The position numbers and the translations under genes were made by a program. From Anaerolineae bacterium (GTDB lineage: Bacteria > Chloroflexota > Anaerolineae > B4-G1), in assembly GCA_030620125.1 (NCBI GenBank), contig JAUXFI010000025.1, forward strand, positions 1 through 14,002: a stretch of 14,002 bases of DNA. The letters are read 5' to 3'. The notes beneath the pieces are model-generated. The model was given only the letters and a program-made list of their open reading frames with translations. It searched no databases and was not told the DNA's origin. Position 1 is the first letter of the stretch, and each line of letters opens with the position of its first letter. Below, piece after piece: positions 1 to 5,371 of the stretch.

Positions 1-373
1 CCGCCACCGACGATTTACCAACGCCGCCCTTCCCGCTCAGCACGGCCACCACGTGGTCAATCTTGTTCATCGACTGCGCTGGCTTGGGGCCACCCTCGGC
101 CATGCTCATAAACGCGGCGCGTTCCTGCTGGCTCATCTCGACCAGATTCACCTGGACTTGGCGGTCGGCGTCGAGTTCCCTCACCGCCTCTCTCACACTC
201 TGCACCAGGTCGTCCTTGATAGGGATTTCCTTAAAGGGCAAAGCCAGGATGACGGCGACCTCGCCATCTTTGACAGCGATGTCCTTGATCATTCCCAGTT
301 CCACCAGATTGCGTTTCATCTCGGGGTGCATCACCCCACGTAAAGCGTTAAGAACCTGTTTGTCCGTAATCAT
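1..373 (-). CDS. Mrp/NBP35-family Fe-S carrier ATPase, N-terminal part (cut by window edge)
   Basis: The first 124 residues are visible; the C-terminus lies beyond base 1. Residues 1 to about 80 resemble the MIP18/DUF59 domain that precedes the ATPase domain in many bacterial Mrp proteins. After a linker comes an ATPase start with the deviant P-loop SGKGGVGKSS (about residues 113-122), typical of Mrp/NBP35 and ParA/MinD relatives. Family knowledge: Mrp proteins bind and transfer Fe-S clusters to apoproteins in the cytosol. The ATG at 373 follows a strong GGGAGGAAA ribosome site. It lies 51 bases downstream of the DUF364-type gene on the same strand, so it probably belongs to the padR operon. 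The family call is firm; the client proteins are unknown. Confidence 0.9.
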   Translation of the reverse strand, partial: MITDKQVLNALRGVMHPEMKRNLVELGMIKDIAVKDGEVAVILALPFKEIPIKDDLVQSVREAVRELDADRQVQVNLVEMSQQERAAFMSMAEGGPKPAQSMNKIDHVVAVLSGKGGVGKSSVA

Positions 374-410
374 TTTCCTCCCTCAGTGAAGTTGTGTTAT
401 CGCCACTCTG

Positions 411-455
411 TCATTGTTCATTGTTCATTGGTTCATTGCTTCATTGTTTCGTTGC
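411..455. repeat. Imperfect 7-8 bp tandem microrepeat (TCATTGT-like)
   Basis: Six consecutive units read tcattgt, tcattgt, tcattgg, ttcattgc, ttcattgt and ttcgttgc. On the minus strand these are repeats of AATGAAC/AATGAAG. The array covers the end of the DUF364-type gene, so its last residues (RNNEAMNQ) and its stop codon are made of repeat units, and it continues into the gap before the mrp gene. Probably a slippage-prone microrepeat; no function is assigned. Confidence 0.6.
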
Positions 456-1186
456 TTCCTCATCATTGTCAGCAGCCGTTTGCCCGGTATCTGGCGGAAG
501 GTGGCTCCCTGGCTCACGGCCTGTAATGCGGCTGGCATGTCCACCACCAGCGTCCCGGCGACCGCGTCCACGCGATAATCAAACGGCACTGCCGAAAGCG
601 GGGCACTGCCGCCGAGTAGGATGACGAAAGCATCGGGCCGGCAGAGGCGGATCAGGCCGTCGAACGTGTGGTTGATGAGCGACGTGCCGGTCAGGGCAAC
701 CACGTCCGCCTGGGGTAGCACCTCGCCAGCCCGCTCGGCAGGCACGTCGCCAGGGTGGGGGTGCAGTTCTACCACCCAGCACTCGGCCGCCGCTTGCCGC
801 ACCCGCTCGACGAAGGGAAAGTGACCCACGATGGCAACCCGTCGGCCAGCCCCTCGCTCCAGGATCACGTCCTCAGCGTTGACCTCGGTGCAGGCGGTCT
901 CGTCCACCTCCAGCAGCGCGTTGAACGCCGCCATGCCGATGCTGGCCTCCAGCGTGCTGGACGAGCGGAGTAGCGCCGCCAGTTCTCGCCCACTGCGTTC
1001 TAGCAGGTGGCCTGCCTCTGGCACTGGCGGGCCACCGGGATGGCTGATCGGACGCAGCGTCGAGGCCAGGCCACAGCGGGGCGGGTCAGTGTCCAGCACT
1101 ACCGCCGTCCAGAAAGCGCCCACCACCGCCTGGCGGACCGGCGCGTCGGTTGGCAGACTATCCAGCAATGACTCAATGATGCTCAT
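425..1186 (-). CDS. DUF4213/DUF364-type putative metal-chelation protein
   Basis: 253 residues from the chosen ATG. The N-terminal part (MSIIESLLDSLPTDAPVRQAVVG and on) resembles DUF4213. The C-terminal half has a Rossmann-like pattern: VAIVGHFPFVERV, then ELHPHPGDVPAE, ADVVALTGTSLINHTFDGLI and FVILLGGSAPLS, as in the DUF364 family. Family knowledge: these proteins are described only as putative heavy-metal chelation or metal-homeostasis proteins; no reaction is established. A longer frame runs up to 1252, but the ATG at 1186 has a clear GGAGGAGGGTGAGA ribosome site. It overlaps the end of padR by 14 bases, which suggests translational coupling. Its setting between padR and an mrp gene supports a metal or Fe-S role. 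The C-terminal tail is built from a microrepeat and may be variable. Confidence 0.8.
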   Translation of the reverse strand: MSIIESLLDSLPTDAPVRQAVVGAFWTAVVLDTDPPRCGLASTLRPISHPGGPPVPEAGHLLERSGRELAALLRSSSTLEASIGMAAFNALLEVDETACTEVNAEDVILERGAGRRVAIVGHFPFVERVRQAAAECWVVELHPHPGDVPAERAGEVLPQADVVALTGTSLINHTFDGLIRLCRPDAFVILLGGSAPLSAVPFDYRVDAVAGTLVVDMPAALQAVSQGATFRQIPGKRLLTMMRKQRNNEAMNQ

Positions 1187-1556
1187 TCTCACCCTCCTCC
1201 ATGTGGCGGCGATAGACTCCCAGGAAATAGTCAATCTTTTTTCTGCTTTCAATCAGGTCCTGCGCACACAAGGCCAGCATCTCGTCCCCCAGCGCGGTGA
1301 GGCAATAGACCCGCCGGGGCGGCCCTTGTGTCTGCTCCTCGTCCCAGGTCGAAGTGACCCAGCCTCTCTCCTCCATATCTCGCAGCGTCCGGTAGACGAC
1401 GCTGGGGTCCAGATCTCCCAGGCCAAAGTCCCTCAGTTGCTCCAGGAAGGTATAGCCATGGGCCGGGCCGTGGCGGAGGAGCAGGAGCAGTGCTGGCTCC
1501 AGCATCCGCACCGCCCGGCGCCCACGTCTCCGTCCTCCTCCTCCCCGACCTCGCAT
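1173..1556 (-). CDS. PadR-family transcriptional regulator
   Basis: 127 residues. An Arg/Gly-rich N-terminus (RGRGGGGRRRGRR) leads into a PadR winged helix: LEPALLLLLRHGPAHGYTFLEQL (about 19-41), then LDPSVVYRTLRDMEERGWV (about 49-67), and the wing with GPPRRVYCLTALG (about 78-90). A short C-terminal helix (about 93-120) would dimerise. PadR proteins are ligand-responsive repressors, often autoregulated. The Arg/Gly-rich start is common in PadR proteins encoded near Fe-S or metal-cofactor genes, which fits the downstream DUF364-type and mrp genes. The ATG at 1556 follows GAGGAAGAAGG. A palindrome over its own promoter (1614-1647) is the likely operator. The ligand is not predictable. Confidence 0.9.
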   Translation of the reverse strand: MRGRGGGGRRRGRRAVRMLEPALLLLLRHGPAHGYTFLEQLRDFGLGDLDPSVVYRTLRDMEERGWVTSTWDEEQTQGPPRRVYCLTALGDEMLALCAQDLIESRKKIDYFLGVYRRHMEEGENEHH

Positions 1557-1602
1557 CCTTCTTCCTCTCTCACAAGACCGCCAGATCCTTTTCAGCGAGG
1601 TG

Positions 1603-1631
1603 AGTATACCACGCTATGTGCAATTTGTCAA
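1603..1631 (-). promoter_or_regulatory. Near-consensus sigma70-type promoter of the padR operon
   Basis: On the minus strand, TTGACA (1631-1626) is followed by exactly 17 bases and then TATACT (1608-1603). Transcription would begin near 1596, about 40 bases before the padR start codon. The -35 box is perfect and the -10 box has one mismatch. No other promoter in the window fits consensus as well, as expected for a strong promoter held by a repressor. Confidence 0.8.
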
Positions 1632-1647
1632 TAGTCAAATTACATAG
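1614..1647. promoter_or_regulatory. Putative PadR operator (inverted repeat)
   Basis: Arms CTATGTAATTTG and CAAATTGCACATAG (minus strand) are inverted copies, apart from a 2-base GC insertion in one arm, and are separated by 8 bases. The repeat covers the -35 box and most of the spacer of the padR promoter, where a bound repressor would block RNA polymerase. Outer ATGT/ACAT half-sites resemble those reported for PadR operators. Binding itself is inferred. Confidence 0.65.
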
Positions 1648-1655
1648 AGATGCCG

Positions 1656-1917
1656 TCAGCATGTCACTGCCTCAGCCCGGCGGGTGTCGTGCAGCTCGGC
1701 GACGGCAACGAAGCAGATTTGTATCTTCTCAATATCGTGGGGCAGTAGGGCGGTTTTGCTAACCGCCATAGGGTCGGATAGCAAATCCGACCTACCCTCG
1801 CCCCAACTTTTTGAGAAGATACCAGATTTCATCCGGGTGCGCCAGCCCGTAGGGGCCATAAGCGGCGTAGCCTCGGACGCCAGCGCCGATCAGGACAGCG
1901 GTGAGGGGTTGGGGCAT
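1656..1917 (-). pseudogene. 5' fragment of a Gfo/Idh/MocA-family oxidoreductase, split by a MITE-like insertion
   Basis: From the ATG at 1917 the frame reads MPQPLTAVLIGAGVRGYAAY, then GPYGLAHPDEI: the start of a Gfo/Idh/MocA NAD(P)-binding fold with its GAGxRG nucleotide loop. It then runs into an inserted element and stops after about 42 codons. On the other side of the element (about 1720 to 1680) the homology resumes as CFVAVAELHDTRRAE. This matches the second strand of the Rossmann fold, where such enzymes usually have FVAVAELD or similar. Deleting bases 1721-1822 plus one 7-base duplicate joins HPDEI directly to CFVAVAEL in frame. After about 50 residues the similarity ends near the padR promoter, so at least 80% of the gene is missing. 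It begins 9 bases after the stop of the membrane-protein gene. Confidence 0.8.
1721..1822. mobile_element. 102-bp MITE-like element with 12-bp TIRs and 7-bp target duplication
   Basis: The element starts with GTATCTTCTCAA and ends with TTGAGAAGATAC, a perfect 12-bp inverted repeat. Pairing extends imperfectly to about 23 bp (19 of 23), ending in GGGGC/GCCCC. It is flanked directly by CAGATTT at 1714-1720 and 1823-1829, a 7-bp target duplication. Inside are two hairpins: GGCGGTT-ttgct-AACCGCC (1749-1767) and GGTCGGAT-agca-AATCCGACC (1772-1792). Folded, it would give a long stem topped by two loops. It has no coding capacity, so it must have been moved in trans by a transposase not seen here. 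The IS family is undetermined. Confidence 0.85.
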
Positions 1918-1926
1918 ATCGAGTCT

Positions 1927-2490
1927 TTACCTTCGACTCTTGGCCTTCACACCTTCTGGCAGGTCTACCACCTGCCACTCCGCAGAGTCGGGAGCAGGCG
2001 TACCAGGAGCCTCGCCGGTGGCAGCGCTACGATCATCATCACTTGACGACGAGTCGCCAGAGGGCCTGGAGAGAAGCTTTCGAGACGCAGACCCGGTCAG
2101 TGTCTCTGGCAGGAGCTGCTTTGGAAACGTCACCGTGCCTGTCTGTTGTATCTCCTCGCTGGCTTTCGAGAGATCCTCAAAAAACGTTATCCCGCCAAGC
2201 ACCAGGCTGACCGTGCCTGCGTGGACAACGGCAAAGACCCAGGCCTTGACCCAGGCCCAGAAACCCCCGCCGGCTGCACTCTCCTCGCCGGACGAACTGT
2301 CGGGCGGCGAGGTTTCCTCTGTAGAAGCCCCGTCTTTGGCAGACGACTGGGATTGGTCAGTGGAGGCTGCATCCCTGGCCCCACGCGCACTGATGCTAAA
2401 GTACAACGCTGCCACACCTGCCACGGTGAGGAGCAGAATTCCAAGCGCGCCACTCCACAGCGCTATGGTCCAGATCACAGATTCATCCAC
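1927..2490 (-). CDS. Hypothetical two-helix membrane protein with acidic/Ser-rich linkers
   Basis: 187 residues; family not recognised. Residues about 6-32 (IWTIALWSGALGILLLTVAG onward) and about 78-103 (FWAWVKAWVFAVVHAGTVSL onward) are hydrophobic enough to be membrane helices. Between them is a Ser/Thr/Asp/Glu-rich low-complexity linker. The C-terminal ~80 residues are polar, with an acidic SSSSDDD tract and a basic KAKSRR end. There is no signal-peptide cleavage site. A GTG start at 2490 is preferred because GGAAAGGG lies 7 bases upstream; a TTG at 2523 is a weaker alternative. It lies downstream of a decayed toxin-antitoxin pair and just upstream of the oxidoreductase fragment. No function can be proposed. 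The linker composition argues for a rapidly evolving anchor-type protein. Confidence 0.6.
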   Translation of the reverse strand: MDESVIWTIALWSGALGILLLTVAGVAALYFSISARGARDAASTDQSQSSAKDGASTEETSPPDSSSGEESAAGGGFWAWVKAWVFAVVHAGTVSLVLGGITFFEDLSKASEEIQQTGTVTFPKQLLPETLTGSASRKLLSRPSGDSSSSDDDRSAATGEAPGTPAPDSAEWQVVDLPEGVKAKSRR

Positions 2491-2581
2491 TTTAGCACCC
2501 TTTCCCCTTGCGGCTTGCGACAAGGGTTAGACAACAGGTGATCCTGGCTTCTGGCAAAAGGTGACGCATCGTCGCAAGCCA

Positions 2582-2723
2582 TCAATGACGTTCCCCGGCT
2601 AGCACCAGCACCTCGGCATAGAGATTGGGATGCAGGCGAAAGCCTTTCTGCTGTATCGCATCCAACAGCCCGCTCCAGGTACAACAGAACCGAAGTGTCG
2701 CTGACCAGGGGCGCTTTATCCAC
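2582..2723 (-). pseudogene. Remnant of a DUF3368 PIN-like toxin with its central part deleted
   Basis: A GTG at 2723 overlaps the end of the antitoxin gene by 8 bases, the usual layout of UPF0175/DUF3368 pairs. The frame gives VDKAPLVSDTSVLLYLER, matching the PIN-domain start including the first metal-binding Asp (SDTS). After about 18 codons the frame changes. The next frame reads GLLDAIQQKGFRLHPNLYAE and then VLVLAGERH before a stop at 2584-2582, matching the C-terminal end of DUF3368 proteins. The family is usually about 150-170 residues, so roughly 100-120 central residues, including the remaining catalytic acids, are missing. The junction also shifts the frame. The product cannot be an active nuclease. 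Confidence 0.75.
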
Positions 2724-2970
2724 CTTCGACCTCACGGCGTAATTCCTCTGGCGTGATCTGCGATATCGGGATGCCATACTCGGCGCACAGGTCGAGAAAC
2801 ATCACGCGTGGCACTCCGGCCAACTCGGCCGCCGCACCCGACGACAACTTTCCCAGGCGAAAGACCATCAGGGCCGCATAGAGACGAATATCGCGTCCCA
2901 ACTCCTCCGCTGTGCGGTTGAGTTGCCGTTGCAGGCTCGTCGGTACGTAAATAGTCACTGTCTCTTCCAT
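2716..2970 (-). CDS. UPF0175-family antitoxin-like protein (orphaned)
   Basis: 84 residues. An N-terminal strand-helix section (EETVTIYVPTSLQRQLNRTA) is followed by LYAALMVFRLGKLSSGAAAE, then LAGVPRVMFLDLCAEYGIPI, the helix-turn-helix-like core of UPF0175. The acidic C-terminus is TPEELRREVEGG. Family knowledge: UPF0175 proteins are usually encoded just before DUF3368 PIN-like proteins and are predicted antitoxins that bind DNA and the toxin. A longer frame extends to 3024, but the ATG at 2970 has GGAGGG 9 bases upstream. The gene seems intact and has its own promoter-like sequence (3068-3096). Its partner at 2582-2723 is gutted, so it may persist as a stand-alone regulator or be decaying. 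Confidence 0.8.
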   Translation of the reverse strand: MEETVTIYVPTSLQRQLNRTAEELGRDIRLYAALMVFRLGKLSSGAAAELAGVPRVMFLDLCAEYGIPISQITPEELRREVEGG

Positions 2971-3067
2971 CACTTGCCCTCCGTGCAACCGATATGCCCC
3001 AGGACCAGAACTCGATGGTTCCAATGAGGCGCAGTTCCTTCAACTTGTAACCCGTGCTGCCGCCATC

Positions 3068-3096
3068 ATTGTAGCATAGCCACGTCCGAGATACAA
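3068..3096 (-). promoter_or_regulatory. Putative promoter of the UPF0175 gene
   Basis: On the minus strand, TTGTAT (3096-3091), a 17-base spacer and TACAAT (3073-3068). The -10 box has one mismatch; the -35 box matches half of consensus. The transcript would start near 3061 and carry a leader of about 90 bases. Confidence 0.5.
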
Positions 3097-3122
3097 GGCC
3101 AATACACCTGTCGTATACCTGG

Positions 3123-3887
3123 CTATCCAATGACCTCAGATGGATCGGTTGGCCTATAGACCTCGCAGAAGAAACCTCGCAGGGACGCCTTCGCCTGACA
3201 GCTTTCCTGGCCATCGAGTTGTTGCCTGCCAAACTCGATGCCGATAGTAGACACTTTGTCCGGGCAGTTCGGGTCGTACAGGTAGATCGTGCCGCGAGTC
3301 TCGTCTGCTTCGTCGTAGCCAATCGCCAGAACCTGGTGGTTCTCGTAGACGTCCTCTGTATCGCGCACCAGCCCAATCGGGACCGGTTCGCCCGCGTCCA
3401 CCGAGGCTCTCAGCTTTCTCCACTCCTTTTTCGACCGGGCCAGAAGCCATCCGGCTCTTCCCCGGAACGGCCAGGCCAGGGGAACGTGGTTCAAAAAGAC
3501 CAGCCAGACCAGGAACCTGGCTCCATCGCTGACCAGGCTGTCCAACTGTCGCCTCCAGATGTAGCTGTGCAGGCGCGTTCCAGGAATAGGTTGGCCGTTG
3601 ACACCCTGCCCTCTGGGGATAGGGATGCCGGCCTCGTAAAAGTCGAGCACGGCGAAGCACATTCCCCCACACAGGCCATACTCCGGGGCGAGGTGGCTTT
3701 CTAGCTCGTTGCGCAGAGCCCGGATGCCGAGAGGGTTGAGACGAGCACCGGCCGATCTGAGAAGGCGACACCGAGCGAGATAGGCAGCAAAGTGGTTGGG
3801 CAGGTGTTGCCGTTCTACCTCGTTGAACTTGTACGTGTTCGCAAATGCGAAACTGTGCACTTGGGGGTCAAACGGCGTCTGAGGCAT
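3123..3887 (-). CDS. Papain-like-fold hypothetical protein (Cys/His)
   Basis: 254 residues. The motif EYGLCGGMCFAVLDFYEAG (about 69-87) places a Cys (C73, or less likely C77) at a helix start, as in papain-like and C39-like folds. ENHQVLAIGYD (about 182-192) supplies a His (H184) at a strand start, and IYLYDPNCP (about 201-209) an Asp/Asn. The Cys-His-Asn/Asp order and spacing suit a papain-like hydrolase or an inactive relative. Similar uncharacterised proteins occur in Chloroflexota and Actinobacteria (from memory). There is no signal peptide. The ATG at 3887 follows GAGGAG, and the gene starts 19 bases after the DUF6125-type gene, suggesting one operon. The substrate is unknown, and protease, amidase or transglutaminase-like activity cannot be told apart. 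Confidence 0.65.
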   Translation of the reverse strand: MPQTPFDPQVHSFAFANTYKFNEVERQHLPNHFAAYLARCRLLRSAGARLNPLGIRALRNELESHLAPEYGLCGGMCFAVLDFYEAGIPIPRGQGVNGQPIPGTRLHSYIWRRQLDSLVSDGARFLVWLVFLNHVPLAWPFRGRAGWLLARSKKEWRKLRASVDAGEPVPIGLVRDTEDVYENHQVLAIGYDEADETRGTIYLYDPNCPDKVSTIGIEFGRQQLDGQESCQAKASLRGFFCEVYRPTDPSEVIG

Positions 3888-3906
3888 AACCGCTCCTCAC
3901 TCGTGC

Positions 3907-4431
3907 TCACTCCCCGAGGAGCGTGAACTCCCAGGCGCACCAGTACTCCTCGGGGTGGGGGTCGGGCGGGCAGGCGATGCAGCGGGTGCGAAAGCGAGGG
4001 TCAATCGTGCTGGCGAAATTGCCATATTCCACCAGCCCCACCGGCTTGCAGGGAAAGTCCGGCAGCCCCTTGCGCTGGCGCGCGGACTGCACACGGCAGT
4101 CGTTCATACGAAAGATGATGGTGCGCTCGTCCACGTCGAGCGTCTCTTGCACATTGAGATGAGCGTAGAGGCGGTATTCTAGTGCCTTCTTCAGGGCGGG
4201 GATGCCGCCTCCAGGCTCGATTCCCAGTCGGCGCATAATACGTCTGGCTTCAACGACGGTGAACTTTTCCCAGGCGCGCCTGTCCAGTTCGATGGCGGTC
4301 TCTATATCGAATTCATCTTCGGCCGCCAGAAACCACAGGCCGTCGTGAGCCAGCCAGTTCTTGGCAGCGTCCTCCAGCAGGTCAATCAGCTCGTCTTTGG
4401 TATGTTGGCGCAGCAGGTCTCGGTTGGGCAT
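3907..4431 (-). CDS. DUF6125-like Cys-rich cytosolic protein
   Basis: 174 residues. A helical N-terminal half includes FTVVEARRIMRRLGIEPGGG (about 57-76), followed by ALKKALEYRLYAHLN. The C-terminal half is highly characteristic: FRMNDCRVQSARQRKGLPDF (about 107-126), then PCKPVGLVEYGNFASTIDPR (about 127-146), CIACPPDPHPEEYWCAWEF. Cys at 112, 128, 151, 154 and 165 plus His 159 could bind a metal or Fe-S cluster. I recognise it as DUF6125-like, a group distantly related to L-2-amino-thiazoline-4-carboxylate hydrolase-like proteins; no biochemical role is established. The gene lies 6 bases after the histidine phosphatase gene and 19 before the papain-like gene, so co-transcription is likely. The ribosome site is weak (AAGGTACT before ATG), consistent with coupling. 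Confidence 0.7.
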   Translation of the reverse strand: MPNRDLLRQHTKDELIDLLEDAAKNWLAHDGLWFLAAEDEFDIETAIELDRRAWEKFTVVEARRIMRRLGIEPGGGIPALKKALEYRLYAHLNVQETLDVDERTIIFRMNDCRVQSARQRKGLPDFPCKPVGLVEYGNFASTIDPRFRTRCIACPPDPHPEEYWCAWEFTLLGE

Positions 4432-4437
4432 AGTACC

Positions 4438-5079
4438 TTATCCCTCTTCAACAAGATCGTGCAAATGGCAGGTATCGTTCAGCAGGACGATGGTAAAGTC
4501 GCCGTTCTCCTCCGCGTCGAAGACGTTCACCGCGCAGGTACCCTGCCGCAGTCGCCAGAAACGCTCGTTGCCCCACCCCAGCACGGCGCAAAGCAGCACG
4601 CGATTGGCGACGGTGTGGGAGACCAGCGCAACCGTCTGCCCCGGATGGCGAGCGACCACCTCGTCCAGGCCAGCCACGACTCGCCTCCGCACATCATCGA
4701 GTGTCTCTCCGCCTGGAAAGTGAACCGTGTGGGGGGCCTCCAGCCAGGCTTTATGGAGGTCCGGGTAACGCTGCGCCACCTCGTCGAGCAGAACCCCCTG
4801 CACATCACCAAAGTTAATGTCCAGCAGCCCCTGGAACGGCTGGACGCTCAACTCCTGGGCGCGGGCGATGGCTTCGGCGGTCTGCAGCGCGCGGCGCAGA
4901 GGGCTGGCGTAGACGGCGACGACCGGCCAGCGAGCAGCCACGTAACGCCCGGTTGCCTCCGCTTGTCTCAACCCAACCTCGTCCAATTCTACGTCGGCCC
5001 GGCCACGGAAGCGCGCCTCCCGGTTCCAGGCCGTCTGGCCGTGGCGGACAAGTACAATACGTGTCAAATTTCGTTTCAC
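4438..5079 (-). CDS. Histidine phosphatase (phosphoglycerate mutase-like) family protein
   Basis: 213 residues covering the whole fold. LVRHGQTAWN (R12, H13) holds the phospho-accepting His. ASPLRRALQTAEAI supplies the second Arg (R62), and ALVSHTVANRVLL the second catalytic His (H155). GGETLDDVRRRVVAGLDEVV is typical of GpmB/CobC-like members. Where many phosphatases have E in LxExxFG, this one has D87 (LLDINFG), a conservative change of the likely acid/base residue. Candidate substrates include phosphosugars, alpha-ribazole phosphate and phosphoglycerate; the sequence does not decide between them. The GTG start at 5079 lies 3 bases after the stop of the Uma2 remnant, with only a weak ribosome site; a TTG at 5067 preceded by AGGTGA is an alternative. 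First intact gene of the 5079-3123 operon. Confidence 0.85.
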   Translation of the reverse strand: MKRNLTRIVLVRHGQTAWNREARFRGRADVELDEVGLRQAEATGRYVAARWPVVAVYASPLRRALQTAEAIARAQELSVQPFQGLLDINFGDVQGVLLDEVAQRYPDLHKAWLEAPHTVHFPGGETLDDVRRRVVAGLDEVVARHPGQTVALVSHTVANRVLLCAVLGWGNERFWRLRQGTCAVNVFDAEENGDFTIVLLNDTCHLHDLVEEG

Positions 5080-5082
5080 CTG

Positions 5083-5301
5083 TCACATCTCGAACAGATC
5101 ATCCACGGCGATCTCAAAGCCAGGGAGCGCTTGCGAACGGGCCGTATCCTCGCTGCGGAATTCTTCCATTAAGGTGTATTTCCCTTTTTCCAGTACCAGT
5201 ACCTCGATCGTGCGGGCGCGGTAATCCACGATCCAGTACTCCGGCACGCCGGCCTGCTGGTAGGCCAGCAGTTTCTCCCGCCGGTCGTAGAGCCAGTTGT
5301 T
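5083..5301 (-). pseudogene. C-terminal remnant of a Uma2 (DUF820) family endonuclease gene
   Basis: About 72 codons read in frame to a TGA at 5085-5083: LYDRREKLLAYQQAGVPEYW, then IVDYRARTIEVLVLEKGKY, and the end LPGFEIAVDDLFEM. This is the C-terminal third of a Uma2-family (restriction-endonuclease-like) protein, including the EYWIVD strand. Family members are usually about 180-200 residues. Upstream of the Asn-Asn before WLYD the frame stays open for about 25 codons to a TAG but shows no family similarity and has no start codon. The 5' two thirds have therefore been lost or replaced. The remnant now lies in the probable leader of the histidine phosphatase operon. Confidence 0.75.
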
Positions 5302-5328
5302 CCTTCTTCCTGCGCTGTGCGTGTGGTT

Positions 5329-5356
5329 ATTGTACCACGTCCGCCCAGGGATGCAA
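5329..5356 (-). promoter_or_regulatory. Putative promoter for the phosphatase/DUF6125/papain-like operon
   Basis: On the minus strand, TTGCAT (5356-5351), 16 bases, then TACAAT (5334-5329). GTGGT and ACCAC flank the -10 box as a short inverted repeat. It lies just downstream of the GH13 stop codon, so the operon need not depend on read-through. The leader would include the Uma2 remnant. Confidence 0.45.
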
Positions 5357-5371
5357 TCAATTCCAGCCCTC

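Noticed and set aside
411..455. CRISPR-like array
   Set aside because: Units are only 7-8 bases with no spacers, and no cas genes are nearby.
1656..1859. A 67-codon minus-strand frame as a real gene
   Set aside because: It reads across the MITE-like element; its middle is translated hairpin sequence and its end is the out-of-context oxidoreductase fragment.
3020..3376. Extended frames around the papain-like gene as additional small proteins
   Set aside because: Alternative-frame readings with no ribosome site or family pattern; they overlap the real gene or the antitoxin leader.
4345..5172. A 275-codon plus-strand frame antisense to the histidine phosphatase
   Set aside because: The opposite strand has all the catalytic motifs of the phosphatase; the antisense frame has none.
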